Notes: a model not told the origin generated them from the sequence alone. A stretch of 64,000 nucleotides of DNA from Flavobacterium dauae (GCF_004151275.2 NZ_CP130821.1:372001-436000); one strand, 5' to 3'; numbered from the stretch's first letter, positions 9,067 to 18,918 are shown. A program made the numbers and translations.

Positions 9067-11589
9067 ATGGCAAAGAACTTAGTGATTGTAGAGTCGCCTG
9101 CAAAGGCAAAAACAATAGAAAAATTTTTAGGGAAAGATTATCAGGTAGAATCAAGCTTTGGACACATTGCCGATTTACCTTCAAAAGAAATTGGTGTTGA
9201 TATCGATAATAATTTTAAACCGAAATACGAAGTTTCTGCCGATAAAAAAGCGGTTGTAAAAAAACTAAAAGATCTGTCAAAAAAAGCCGAAATGGTTTGG
9301 TTGGCATCCGATGAGGATCGTGAGGGTGAGGCAATTGCGTGGCATTTGGCAGAAGAATTAAAGTTAAAAGAAGAAAATACCAAGCGTATCGTTTTTCACG
9401 AAATTACCAAAACAGCCATTCAAAAAGCAATTGAAAATCCGCGTACCATAGATTATAATCTGGTAAACGCACAACAGGCACGCCGCGTTTTAGATCGTTT
9501 GGTTGGTTACGAATTATCGCCGGTTTTATGGAAAAAAGTACGTGCGGGTTTATCTGCCGGTCGTGTACAATCGGTTTCTGTTCGATTGATTGTGGAACGT
9601 GAACGCGAAATCGAAGGTTTTAATACCGAATCATCTTTTAGCATCACGGCAGAATTTGTTGCGGCAAACGGTAAATCGTTCAAAGCAAAATTGCCGAAAA
9701 ATTTTAAAACACAAGAGGAAGCTCAGGCTTTTCTCGAAAAAAATATTGGTGCAGAATTTAAGGTTTTCGATTTAGAAACCAAACCTGCAAAAAAATCTCC
9801 GGCAGCACCATTTACTACATCAACTTTACAGCAAGAGGCATCGCGTAAACTATACTATTCGGTTTCGCAAACCATGATGTTAGCACAGCGTTTGTACGAA
9901 AGCGGATTGATTACTTATATGAGAACTGATAGCGTAAACCTGTCGCAAGATGCTATAAAAGCTGCCGAAACAGAAATTGTGAATGTTTACGGAAAAGAAT
10001 TCAGTAAACCTCGAAATTTCTCTACAAAAGCAAAAGGTGCACAAGAAGCCCACGAGGCAATTCGCCCGACAGATATGTCTAAACATACCGTGAATATCGA
10101 TCGTGATCAGGCGCGTTTATACGAATTAATCTGGAAACGTACCCTAGCTTCACAAATGAGCGATGCACAGTTAGAGCGTACCAACGTTACCATTGTTGCC
10201 AACAAACACAATCAACATTTTATTGCAACGGGCGAGGTGTTGCTTTTTGAAGGATTTTTAAAAGTTTATTTAGAAGGAAACGACGATGAAGATGAAGAAC
10301 AAGAAGGTTTATTGCCGGCAATGAAAGTGAACGAACTTTTAACAAGCAATGGCATTACAGCTACACAACGTTTTTCGCGTCCGCCGGCTCGTTATACCGA
10401 AGCTGCTTTGGTTAAAAAGTTAGAAGAATTGGGCATTGGTCGTCCGTCAACGTATGCGCCAACCATTTCAACCATCATCGCACGTAATTACGTAGAAAAA
10501 GGAACTGCCGAAGGGATCGAACGTAATTATCAGGTTTTGCGATTGCAGAACGATAAAATTTCTACAGCAACTCAGTTAGAAAAAGTGGGTGCCGATAAAG
10601 GAAAACTGATTCCAACCGATATAGGAAATATTGTTACTGATTTCTTGGTGAAAAATTTCGAAACCATTTTAGATTATAATTTCACGGCTCGCGTTGAAGG
10701 AAGTTTCGATGAGATTGCTGAAGGGAATTTAAATTGGACAAAAATGATGAACGAATTTTACAGTCATTTTCATCCAACAGTTGTAGATGTCGAGAAAAAT
10801 GCCGAACGCGAATCGGGTGAACGTATTTTAGGAAACGATCCAAAATCAGGAAAAGTGGTTTTGGTGCGTTTAGGTAAGTTTGGACCTGTAGCACAAATTG
10901 GCGATGCCGAAGACGAAGAAAAACAGTTTGCAAGTTTAAATCCAACACAAAATATAGGAACCATAGGTTTAAAAGAAGCGTTGCAATTGTTCCTGCTTCC
11001 TAAAACATTGGGAGAATACCAAGGCGAAACGGTCGAAGTTAACAACGGTCGTTTTGGTCCGTATGTGCGTTATGCCGAAATGTTTGTATCGCTTGCAAAA
11101 GGCGAAGATCCGTTAGATGTAACGTTAGATCGTGCCATAGAATTAATCAAAGAAAAGCAGAAAGCCGATGCGCCAATTGCCATTTATCAAGGCTTGCCTG
11201 TTCAAAAAGGTGTTGGTCGTTTTGGCCCGTTTATCAAATGGAACAATATGTTTATCAACGTAAACAAAAAATATAATTTCGATAATCTTTCTACGAACGA
11301 TGTAGAAGAGTTGATTGAAGATAAAATTCAAAAGGAAAAAGACAAGGTTATTCACGATTTTAAAGAAGAAGGCATTCGTGTAGAAAAAGCGCGTTGGGGC
11401 AGATCGGTTATTTTAAAAGGAAAAGTGAAAATCGAATTAAATAAAGATATCGATGCAGCTGCTTTGACTTTAGAGGAAATTCAAAAAATGATCGAAGAAA
11501 AAGCTCCGGCTAAAAAAACAGCGGCAAAGAAAACCGCAGCTAAAAAACCGGCGGCTAAAGCAACAACTAAACGTACAACAAAAAAATAA
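9067..11589 (+). CDS. topA: DNA topoisomerase I (type IA)
   Basis: TopA relaxes negative supercoils through a transient phosphotyrosine link. The 840-residue protein has an N-terminal Toprim domain with ESPAKAKT (residues 9-16) and the metal-binding DEDREGE (82-88), and the active tyrosine in GLITYMRTDS (Tyr284). The C-terminal third has repeated Gly-Arg-Phe-Gly-Pro blocks (KFGPVAQIG, RFGPYVRYA, RFGPFIKW), the toprim C-repeat type without zinc-finger cysteines. The last 25 residues are a Lys/Ala/Thr tail of KKTAA-like repeats, resembling histone H1 tails and probably giving extra DNA affinity. Confidence 0.98.
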   Translation: MAKNLVIVESPAKAKTIEKFLGKDYQVESSFGHIADLPSKEIGVDIDNNFKPKYEVSADKKAVVKKLKDLSKKAEMVWLASDEDREGEAIAWHLAEELKLKEENTKRIVFHEITKTAIQKAIENPRTIDYNLVNAQQARRVLDRLVGYELSPVLWKKVRAGLSAGRVQSVSVRLIVEREREIEGFNTESSFSITAEFVAANGKSFKAKLPKNFKTQEEAQAFLEKNIGAEFKVFDLETKPAKKSPAAPFTTSTLQQEASRKLYYSVSQTMMLAQRLYESGLITYMRTDSVNLSQDAIKAAETEIVNVYGKEFSKPRNFSTKAKGAQEAHEAIRPTDMSKHTVNIDRDQARLYELIWKRTLASQMSDAQLERTNVTIVANKHNQHFIATGEVLLFEGFLKVYLEGNDDEDEEQEGLLPAMKVNELLTSNGITATQRFSRPPARYTEAALVKKLEELGIGRPSTYAPTISTIIARNYVEKGTAEGIERNYQVLRLQNDKISTATQLEKVGADKGKLIPTDIGNIVTDFLVKNFETILDYNFTARVEGSFDEIAEGNLNWTKMMNEFYSHFHPTVVDVEKNAERESGERILGNDPKSGKVVLVRLGKFGPVAQIGDAEDEEKQFASLNPTQNIGTIGLKEALQLFLLPKTLGEYQGETVEVNNGRFGPYVRYAEMFVSLAKGEDPLDVTLDRAIELIKEKQKADAPIAIYQGLPVQKGVGRFGPFIKWNNMFINVNKKYNFDNLSTNDVEELIEDKIQKEKDKVIHDFKEEGIRVEKARWGRSVILKGKVKIELNKDIDAAALTLEEIQKMIEEKAPAKKTAAKKTAAKKPAAKATTKRTTKK

Positions 11590-11595
11590 GACGTT

Positions 11596-12732
11596 ATGAT
11601 GTACGAAATTTTAAAACCCATTTCTGCCGAACTAGAACAGTTTATAAATACGTTGCCTAAACATTCATTGGGCAAAACAATGGGTATTCATACCCAAAAA
11701 TCGTTGCCCGAAACGGCTAATGTGCAGTTGGCGATTATTACGGTAAACGAAAATCGCGGCGTTTCTGATTCGATTAATGCTGTTGGTTTCGATGAATTCA
11801 GAAAGAACCTTTACCAGCTTTTTCCTGGAAATTGGACCAAGAAAATGATCGATTTAGGAACCATTGAAGCAGGCGAAAGCATAGAAGATACCTATGTTGC
11901 TGTAAAAATGTTGGTTGCCGATTTGTTAAAGCAGAACATTGTGCCGATTGTTTTAGGCGGATCGCAAGACTTAACCTTTGGGATGTACCGCGGATACGAT
12001 GCGTTGGAACAAAACGTAAATTTGGTTTGTATCGATAATAAAATTGATGTTGCTGCCGATGTAGAAAATCCGTCAGAAAATTTTATGACGAGGATTATTA
12101 TGGAAACTCCAAATAATCTTCATAATTTCAGCGTGTTGGGTTATCAAACCTATTTTAACTCACAGGAAGAAATCGATTTGATTGATAAAATGTATTTTGA
12201 AGCCTATCGTTTGGGCGAAATTACTTCAAATGTTAAAGTTTCTGAACCTGTTTTGCGTGATGCAGATATTGTAAGCTTGGATATTAATGTGGTAAAATCG
12301 GCCGATTTAGGATTTTTTTCGCAATTTAATCCAAATGGTTTTGATGGTCGAGAAATCTGTGTATTAGCTCGTTATGCCGGATTAAGTGACCGTGTAAGTA
12401 GCTTTGGTATTTTTAATATTGATAATATTTCGCAGAAAAGTTTGTTAATTACGCAGATTTTATGGTATTTTGTTGAAGGATATAATTTTCGAATGAATGA
12501 ATATCCGTATATTAGCAAATCATCTTATTTAAAATACATTGTTCCGTTAGAAGAACAGGAATTGATTTTTTTTAAAAGCGATGTTTCTGAACGCTGGTGG
12601 ATTGAAATTAACAGTTTGGATGATATAAATCGTAAAATGTTATTTCCTTGTAGTTATGATGATTACAAACAGTCTTTAGAAAATATTGTGCCCGATAGAT
12701 GGTGGCGTGCAAACAAAAAACTGTTAGGTTAA
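11596..12732 (+). CDS. Arginase-fold protein with degenerate metal site, upstream of gldK
   Basis: The 378-residue product belongs to the ureohydrolase (arginase/agmatinase/formimidoylglutamase) fold, and relatives are often annotated formimidoylglutamase. The three metal motifs are present but altered. The GGxHS site reads GGSQDLT (121-127; Gln124 replaces His), the DAHxD site reads DNKID (147-151; Lys149 replaces His), and the SxDxDxxDP site reads SLDINVV (227-233; Asn231 replaces Asp). A working binuclear manganese centre therefore looks unlikely. The C-terminal 100 residues are a non-arginase extension with YPYISKSSYLKY and ERWWIEI. It starts seven bases after topA and directly precedes gldK, a position I recall as conserved in flavobacteria. 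Confidence 0.87.
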   Translation: MMYEILKPISAELEQFINTLPKHSLGKTMGIHTQKSLPETANVQLAIITVNENRGVSDSINAVGFDEFRKNLYQLFPGNWTKKMIDLGTIEAGESIEDTYVAVKMLVADLLKQNIVPIVLGGSQDLTFGMYRGYDALEQNVNLVCIDNKIDVAADVENPSENFMTRIIMETPNNLHNFSVLGYQTYFNSQEEIDLIDKMYFEAYRLGEITSNVKVSEPVLRDADIVSLDINVVKSADLGFFSQFNPNGFDGREICVLARYAGLSDRVSSFGIFNIDNISQKSLLITQILWYFVEGYNFRMNEYPYISKSSYLKYIVPLEEQELIFFKSDVSERWWIEINSLDDINRKMLFPCSYDDYKQSLENIVPDRWWRANKKLLG

Positions 12733-12856
12733 TAACGCATTAAATATAATTGTTAAATATAAATTAAATTTTTTTTTAAGATTTCGTTGTATATTTAAAA
12801 ATAATTAAATAGGTTTACGCTTTGAATAATTTTTAAAATAAAACCCCAATTAATAT

Positions 12857-14281
12857 ATGAAGAAGTTCATTACACTTACTGCGGTTGCCTCGTTAATGTT
12901 CAGTTGTGGTTCTGGAGACAGAGGAGAACTACTAGAAGGAACGCAAGGGAAACGCTGGATTACCGAAAAGCCACAGGGAATGGCTTTTATTCCGGGTGGA
13001 TCTTTTACAATGGGTAAAACTCACGAAGATTTACTTGGAGCACAAGATGCACCAACGCGCGAAGTTACTATTGGTTCTATGTATATGGACGAAACGGAAG
13101 TTACAAACAACCAATACCGTAAGTTTGTTGAATTTGTTAAAGATTCTATTGTTAGAACACGTTTGGCAATTATGGCAGATGATATGGGAATGGATGCTAC
13201 TGCTGGTGGAATTGGAGCGTTTGCTTTTCAAGAAGTTGAAGATCCTTCTTTAAATCAAAACCAAAGTGCTTACGACCGTTATATGTATGATAACTATTAC
13301 AGTATGGCAATGGACGACGATCAATATGCGGGGCGTCGTTTAAATAAAAAAGTACGATTAATTACAGATCCTCGCCGTTATCCAGACGAATATTATGTAG
13401 AGGTTATGGATTCATTGTACATTCCGGCAAACCAAAACTTAAACGGTATGGTAGCTTTCGATGTTAGAAAATTGAACTTCAAATATTCTTGGTGGGACGA
13501 AAGTGGCTATATAAACGATAATTCTAACGAAGTAAGAAACCGTCAGGCAAAATATTTAAAAACAGAAATTGTTAATGTTTATCCAGATACAACAAGATGG
13601 GCAAAAGATTTTAACTATTCTTACAACGAACCAATGTTCAAAGAATATTTCTGGCACGAGGCTTATGGCGAATATCCAGTAGTGGGTGTAACGCAACATC
13701 AGGCAAAAGCATTTGCAGCGTGGAGAACATTGTACAAAAAGGCGTATTACACAGATCGTAATATGAACCATAGCTTATATGAATACCGTGTTCCAAGCGA
13801 ATCAGAATGGGAATATGCGGCTCGTGGTGGTCTTAAAAACGCAATGTATCCTTGGGGAGGTCCTTATACAACAGATGAAAAAGCTTGTTTCTTGGCGAAC
13901 TTTAAACCAAAAAGAAGCGACTATGCAGTAGATGGAGCTTTATATACCGCAGAAGCACGTTCTTATAAACCAAATGGTTACAACTTATATAATATGGCTG
14001 GTAACGTGGCAGAATGGACAGATACACCTTATGATGAATCAACGTACATTATGCAGTCTAGTTTAAAACCTAAAGACAGAAAAGTTGCATCAAACCCGTT
14101 AAGAGTTGTTCGTGGAGGTTCTTGGAGAGATCCAAATTACTTCTTGCAAGTAGCAACACGCGATAAAGAAATGGCAGATTCAGCTCGTTGTTATATCGGA
14201 TTCAGAACAGTTGTTTCAGCACCAGGTCCAGGATTATTAAATGAATCCAATGCACCTCAAAGTGGTAGAAACGTAAAATAA
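12857..14281 (+). CDS. gldK: Gliding motility / type IX secretion lipoprotein GldK
   Basis: GldK forms, with GldN, the periplasmic ring attached to the outer membrane in the type IX secretion system. The 474-residue protein has a lipoprotein signal ending in LMFSC and then a sulfatase-modifying-factor (FGE-sulfatase) fold: GMAFIPGGSFTMG, MYMDETEVTNNQYRKFV, VPSESEWEYAARGG, YNLYNMAGNVAEWT and VRGGSWRD. The fold is structural here. It heads the gldKLMN block, 124 bases after the arginase-like gene. Confidence 0.97.
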   Translation: MKKFITLTAVASLMFSCGSGDRGELLEGTQGKRWITEKPQGMAFIPGGSFTMGKTHEDLLGAQDAPTREVTIGSMYMDETEVTNNQYRKFVEFVKDSIVRTRLAIMADDMGMDATAGGIGAFAFQEVEDPSLNQNQSAYDRYMYDNYYSMAMDDDQYAGRRLNKKVRLITDPRRYPDEYYVEVMDSLYIPANQNLNGMVAFDVRKLNFKYSWWDESGYINDNSNEVRNRQAKYLKTEIVNVYPDTTRWAKDFNYSYNEPMFKEYFWHEAYGEYPVVGVTQHQAKAFAAWRTLYKKAYYTDRNMNHSLYEYRVPSESEWEYAARGGLKNAMYPWGGPYTTDEKACFLANFKPKRSDYAVDGALYTAEARSYKPNGYNLYNMAGNVAEWTDTPYDESTYIMQSSLKPKDRKVASNPLRVVRGGSWRDPNYFLQVATRDKEMADSARCYIGFRTVVSAPGPGLLNESNAPQSGRNVK

Positions 14282-14343
14282 TTAAACAATAAAACAATAA
14301 AATTTAACATATAAACTAACTAAAAATTAAATATTAAGATAAG

Positions 14344-15102
14344 ATGGCTATACCTAAAAAAGTAATGAATTTCTGCTACGGTATGGGAGCAGCAGTTGTA
14401 ATCGTAGGAGCATTATTTAAAATTACGCACATGGAGTTTGGACCTTTAAATGGTAACAATATGTTAACAGTGGGGTTATTAGTAGAGGCAATTATTTTCG
14501 CTATTTCGGCTTTTGAACCAGTAGATGATGAAGTTGACTGGGCACTTGTTTATCCGGAATTAAAAGGTGGTGCACCAAGAACGATGCAGGTTGGTGGTAA
14601 TGTAGGTGTAACAGGTACGGTAGCTACAACAACTGTTGGCGGATCGCAACCAGTTCAAATACAAACCTCTTCAGCACCTGCTTATGCAGCAGCGCAACCA
14701 GTAGTTGCAGCACAGCCAACAATGGAAAGAGGCTTGTTGTCTGAAAAATTAGATAATATCTTAAAAGAAGCTAAAATAGACGGAAACTTAATGGAAAGTT
14801 TACGTAACAGCATTAAAAACTTTGAAGCAGCAGCTAAAGGAATCGCTCCTACTGTTGAAACAGTTGCTTCTTCAAATAGATATGCAGAAGAAATGGCACA
14901 AGCTGCACAGCAATTAGAGTCTTTGAATTCTATGTACAAAGTTCAGTTAGAAAGCGCTAGTAAAAATGCAGATATTAACAGAGAAGTTGCTGAAAATAAC
15001 TTGAAATTAAAAGAACAAATGATGTCATTAACTTCAAATTTATCAACTTTAAACGCAGTTTATGGCGGAATGTTATCTGCTATGGGTAAAACAGCTAATT
15101 AG
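14344..15102 (+). CDS. gldL: Type IX secretion motor protein GldL
   Basis: GldL is the inner-membrane stator that, with GldM, converts proton flow into rotation for secretion and gliding. The 252-residue protein has two N-terminal transmembrane helices (about residues 8-28 and 38-58). A conserved pattern MNFCYGMGAAVVIVGALFKI opens the first, and acidic EPVDDEVDW follows the second. A low-complexity Ala/Gln/Thr linker (about 85-125) leads to a helical cytoplasmic domain. It lies 62 bases after gldK and 30 before gldM. Confidence 0.97.
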   Translation: MAIPKKVMNFCYGMGAAVVIVGALFKITHMEFGPLNGNNMLTVGLLVEAIIFAISAFEPVDDEVDWALVYPELKGGAPRTMQVGGNVGVTGTVATTTVGGSQPVQIQTSSAPAYAAAQPVVAAQPTMERGLLSEKLDNILKEAKIDGNLMESLRNSIKNFEAAAKGIAPTVETVASSNRYAEEMAQAAQQLESLNSMYKVQLESASKNADINREVAENNLKLKEQMMSLTSNLSTLNAVYGGMLSAMGKTAN

Positions 15103-15132
15103 TATTAACCTTTTAAAACAATCTAATTAGAC

Positions 15133-16701
15133 ATGGCAGGAGGAAAACAAACCCCAAGACAGAAGATGATTAACTTGATGTATTTAGTGTTCATTGCAAT
15201 GATGGCACTTAATATGTCAAAAGAAGTATTAACCGCTTTTGGATTGATGAACGAAAAGTTTGAAGAAGCTAATAAAGTAATGGCTGAAGGCACAAATAGA
15301 GTATTGTTTGATGGTTTACAAATAAAAGCTCAAGATGAACCAGAAAAATATGGTAAAGCATTTGAACGTGCAGAAAAAGTACAAGCACTTTCAAACGAAT
15401 TTTATGGTTATTTAGAATCATTGAAAAAGGATGCTACTAAAGGATTTGAAGTTGATCCAGAAACAAATAAATTGCCTTTTGAACAAATGGATAAAGGTCA
15501 AAACATTGACTACGGATGGTTTGAAAAGGCAGGATTATCAGCGAAAGGTAAAGAAATTATAGCTCGTTTTGCAAAATATCGTAATGATTTTAAAGCGATT
15601 GTTGCGGATGATGCTAAATTCCAAATTTTCCAACAGAATATAGATAAAAAATTTAACACTAATCCTGTTAAAAATAAAGATAATCAAGAAATTGAGTATT
15701 TAGATTACCATTTTAAAGGCTACCCTGCAGTTTCTTCTTTAGCGTATCTTTCATCTTTACAAAATGATGTAAGAACATTAGAAAACGAAGCATATAATCT
15801 GTTTTTAGGTAATTCATTAAAGCAAGCGGCTTCTATGAAAAATTACCAAGCAATGGTGATTCCTGATAAGGCGGTGTATTACCAAGGTGAAGCTATTAAA
15901 TACAAAGTTGTTTTAGGTCGTTATGATAATTCAACAGTTCCAACATCGGTTGTAGTGAATGGGGTAACTATTCCTAAAGATCGTATTAAAGCAGGGCAAG
16001 TTGAAGGCTCTTCAGTAGCTTCTGGGTTAGGTGAACATAAATTTACCGGTAAATTTACCTTTATGGAAGAAGGTAAGCCAGTAGTTGTTGATATCTTAAA
16101 TTCAAATTACGTGGTTGTAAGCCGTCCAAGTTCTGCAACAATTTCAGCAGATAAAATGAATGTGGTTTATGCAGGTTTAGATAACCCAATTTCAATTACA
16201 GTAGAAGGTATTACATCTGATAAAGTAAGTGCCCAAACAAGTAGTGGTACTTTGAAAAAAGTGGGTAATGGTAAGTATATGCTTACACCATCGGGAGGTA
16301 GAGAAGTTGTAATTACTGCAACGGGTACTATGCCCGACGGAAAAGCGATTACTTCAAAACAAAAATTCAGAGTAAAACCTATTCCACGTCCGCAAGCAAC
16401 AATACGTGGAGTGGCAGATGCAAAAGGTTCAGCAAACAATTTAAAGATTTCTGATATCGGTGCAATGATGGAAGATTTTGATTTTGATGTTAAACTTAGA
16501 GTTACTGAATATGTAATCTTTTTCCCGGGTATGGGATCAGAGCGTGTATCAGGAGGCGGAAAAATGCCTGCGTCGGCTCAATCTAAAGTTGATAGACTAA
16601 AACCTGGAGATAAAGTGACTATAACAAGTATGAAAGTAAAAATTGACGGAGTTAATTTACCTATTAAAGAAGCTTCTGCTGCAACATTTACACTACAATA
16701 A
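15133..16701 (+). CDS. gldM: Type IX secretion motor protein GldM
   Basis: GldM is the long periplasmic shaft of the type IX motor, anchored in the inner membrane through GldL. The 522-residue protein starts MAGGKQTPRQKMINLMYLVF, with one transmembrane helix at about residues 13-33, and continues LNMSKEVLTAFGLMNE. The periplasmic part contains a helical domain and several beta-rich domains (for example YVVVSRPSSATISADKMNVVY). Length and motifs match the GldM/PorM family. It sits between gldL and gldN with short gaps. Confidence 0.97.
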   Translation: MAGGKQTPRQKMINLMYLVFIAMMALNMSKEVLTAFGLMNEKFEEANKVMAEGTNRVLFDGLQIKAQDEPEKYGKAFERAEKVQALSNEFYGYLESLKKDATKGFEVDPETNKLPFEQMDKGQNIDYGWFEKAGLSAKGKEIIARFAKYRNDFKAIVADDAKFQIFQQNIDKKFNTNPVKNKDNQEIEYLDYHFKGYPAVSSLAYLSSLQNDVRTLENEAYNLFLGNSLKQAASMKNYQAMVIPDKAVYYQGEAIKYKVVLGRYDNSTVPTSVVVNGVTIPKDRIKAGQVEGSSVASGLGEHKFTGKFTFMEEGKPVVVDILNSNYVVVSRPSSATISADKMNVVYAGLDNPISITVEGITSDKVSAQTSSGTLKKVGNGKYMLTPSGGREVVITATGTMPDGKAITSKQKFRVKPIPRPQATIRGVADAKGSANNLKISDIGAMMEDFDFDVKLRVTEYVIFFPGMGSERVSGGGKMPASAQSKVDRLKPGDKVTITSMKVKIDGVNLPIKEASAATFTLQ

Positions 16702-16712
16702 ATCGGTTTATT

Positions 16713-17597
16713 ATGAAGAATTTTAAAAAATTATGTTTTGCGGTTATCGCATTAACAGTAAGTAATATTTCGATCGCACAGAATAATATACTAAATGCGA
16801 TGTCTCCGGAAGAAATTGGCGATGAATCAATAGAAAGGATTTATGCTAAAGCCGACGGACCAATGCCGTACGAGTATGTTAATCCACGTGATGTGATTTT
16901 CGAGAAAATGGTGTGGGAAGTATTGCCTTTAGATCAAAAACAAAATTTGGTTTATTATTTTCCTTTAGAAGAAACCAATAATAGAAAACCATTTTTCAAT
17001 ATTTTGAAAGAGGCTATAATGGCTAAGAAAATTACTAAGGTTTATCAAGACGATGATTTTAAATATCCATTAAACGTTGATAAATTAGATGAAAAATTCT
17101 ACCGTATAGACACATTGGCTGAAGGGATTGATCAATATATATTAGAAGGAAAAATTGACGATCAATATATTGATAAAATTGAATTAAGACCTACAGATGT
17201 TAAAGAATACCGTATAAAAGGAATGTGGTATTTAGACCGCAATGCAGGCGAATTAAAATACCGTTTGTTGGCAATTGCTCCAATAGTTACAGATATTTAT
17301 TCTAAAGGAAAAGATTTTGAACAGGCTGTACCAATGTTTTGGATATTTTTCCCGGATGCAAGAGAAACACTGTACAACGCAGATGCTTACAACGAGAAAA
17401 ACCCTGCAATGCAAACAAATTACGATTACTTGTTAAACGCACGTAAATTTGCTGGAACTATTTACAAGGCAGATAACATTTACGGAGATAGAGAAATAAG
17501 TGATTATGTTCGCGAAAATGCAATGATGCAGCTTTTAGAAGCAGAACGTATTAAAGAATCTATCCGTAATTTGGAAGATGATTTATGGAATTACTAA
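16713..17597 (+). CDS. gldN: Type IX secretion ring protein GldN
   Basis: GldN (PorN) joins GldK in the periplasmic ring. The 294-residue protein has a Sec signal peptide ending near SIAQN (about residue 23) and no lipobox. Conserved blocks include DVIFEKMVWEVLPLDQKQN, YPLNVDKLDEKFYRIDTLAEGID, IKGMWYLDRNAGELKYRLLAIAP and VPMFWIFFPDARETLYNADAYN. It ends the gldKLMN block and is followed by a strong terminator. Confidence 0.97.
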   Translation: MKNFKKLCFAVIALTVSNISIAQNNILNAMSPEEIGDESIERIYAKADGPMPYEYVNPRDVIFEKMVWEVLPLDQKQNLVYYFPLEETNNRKPFFNILKEAIMAKKITKVYQDDDFKYPLNVDKLDEKFYRIDTLAEGIDQYILEGKIDDQYIDKIELRPTDVKEYRIKGMWYLDRNAGELKYRLLAIAPIVTDIYSKGKDFEQAVPMFWIFFPDARETLYNADAYNEKNPAMQTNYDYLLNARKFAGTIYKADNIYGDREISDYVRENAMMQLLEAERIKESIRNLEDDLWNY

Positions 17598-17617
17598 TTT
17601 TGTAATTTAATTTATAA

Positions 17618-17650
17618 AACTCTTATCAATTTAGATAAGAGTTTTTTTTT
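17618..17650 (+). terminator. Terminator of the gldKLMN operon
   Basis: The perfect 10-bp stem AACTCTTATC (17618-17627) and GATAAGAGTT (17634-17643) has a six-base loop and runs into nine or more T residues. Confidence 0.93.
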
Positions 17651-17672
17651 ACTATGAAATCGCCCGTAATAA

Positions 17673-17805
17673 AGAGGCTGTCTAAAAAGTGTCATTTTGA
17701 GCGAAACGAAGTGAAGTCGAAAAATCTTAAGTATTGATTATTAGAGATTTCTCCTTTGTTGAAATGACAACTAAACTCAATTTTCTGACTTTTCTCACAG
17801 CCTCT
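17673..17805. repeat. Imperfect palindromic intergenic repeat (MITE/REP-like)
   Basis: The roughly 133-base element begins AGAGGCTG (17673-17680) and ends CAGCCTCT (17798-17805), a perfect terminal inverted repeat. Inside, GTCATTTTGAGCGAAACGAA on one arm faces GAAATGAC (17761-17768) on the other, so the whole element folds on itself. The text GTCATTTTGAGCGAAACG...GAAAAATCT resembles a family scattered between flavobacterial genes. There is no coding capacity. Confidence 0.75.
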
Positions 17806-17852
17806 AATAAAGATAAAGCGATTTTATGTGCACGATAAAAAAATAGCTGTAA

Positions 17853-18914
17853 ATGAAAGTTGATTATATTATTGTAGGTGCAGGTTTGGCGGGGTTAAGT
17901 ATGGCACATTTATGTTACAGGCATAACAAAACCTTTGTGCTTTTTGACGATGATAAAAGAACATCGTCTAAGGTAGCCGGTGGTATGTTTAATCCGGTGG
18001 TTTTAAAACGGTTTACATCTATTTGGGAATCGCAGGCACAATTAGATTTTGCAGAGGTATTTTATCCGGAAACAGAACGTTTGGTAAATGAAACATTCTA
18101 CCACAAATTACCGATTTACCGAAAATTTGCAAGTATCGAAGAACAAAATAATTGGTTTTTAGCGTGCGATCATCCGTTAACAACTGCTTATTTAAGTTCG
18201 CAACTTAAAACGCAACAAATTCCACATATAAAAAGCGAATATTTTTTTGGCGAAGTTTATAATACCGGCTATTTAGATGTAAAACAATTTGTTCAATCAT
18301 ATCAAAATTATCTGATTCAAAACAATTTACTGATTAATGAACATTTTGATTTTAGTAAACTAAATATCGAAAAAGAACAAATATCTTATAAAGACCTTCA
18401 GGCAAAGCAGATTGTATTTGCCGAAGGATTCTCTATGCAGAACAACCCGTTTTTTAATTATCTGCCGTTAGATGGAACCAAAGGAGAATTGTTGTATGTT
18501 AAAATTCCGAACCTGAAATTGAAGGTTATCGTAAAATCAACCGTATTTATTATTCCGGTTGGTAATGATATTTACAAGGTAGGAGCAACCTATAATTGGC
18601 AAGACAAAACCGATGATACTACTGACGAAGCAAAATCAGAACTAATTGCCGGTTTAGAATCTTTAATTGATTGCGATTACGAAATAATAGATCACGTAGC
18701 AGGTATTCGCCCAACGGTAAAAGACCGCCGTCCGTTAGTGGGGGCACACTACAAGCATCAAAATGTCTATATACTAAACGGTTTAGGAACACGCGGTGTG
18801 CTTTTAGGGCCTTATCTTGCCGATAAATTGATTCAGAATATCGAAAATAACGTACCTTTGGACACTAATATCAATGTGGCACGATATTATAAAAAACTGC
18901 AATTAATAAAATAG
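17853..18914 (+). CDS. FAD-dependent oxidoreductase of the D-amino-acid-oxidase fold
   Basis: The 353-residue protein has an N-terminal dinucleotide-binding GAGLAG (residues 9-14) and Asp/acidic FDDDKRTSSK closing the ADP-binding fold. The C-terminal FAD motif is AGIRPTVKDRRPLVGAH followed by LNGLGTRGVLLGPYLAD. This matches the DAO family (glycine oxidase or MnmC C-terminal-like). The substrate is unknown. It is followed four bases later by an ABC-F gene. The pair commonly sits downstream of gldN in flavobacteria, which may be ancestry and not a shared function. Confidence 0.9.
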   Translation: MKVDYIIVGAGLAGLSMAHLCYRHNKTFVLFDDDKRTSSKVAGGMFNPVVLKRFTSIWESQAQLDFAEVFYPETERLVNETFYHKLPIYRKFASIEEQNNWFLACDHPLTTAYLSSQLKTQQIPHIKSEYFFGEVYNTGYLDVKQFVQSYQNYLIQNNLLINEHFDFSKLNIEKEQISYKDLQAKQIVFAEGFSMQNNPFFNYLPLDGTKGELLYVKIPNLKLKVIVKSTVFIIPVGNDIYKVGATYNWQDKTDDTTDEAKSELIAGLESLIDCDYEIIDHVAGIRPTVKDRRPLVGAHYKHQNVYILNGLGTRGVLLGPYLADKLIQNIENNVPLDTNINVARYYKKLQLIK

Positions 18915-18918
18915 CATT

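Noticed and set aside
12857..14281. Active formylglycine-generating enzyme
   Set aside because: Although GldK has the FGE-sulfatase fold, its place before gldL and its lipoprotein signal identify it as the secretion-ring protein.
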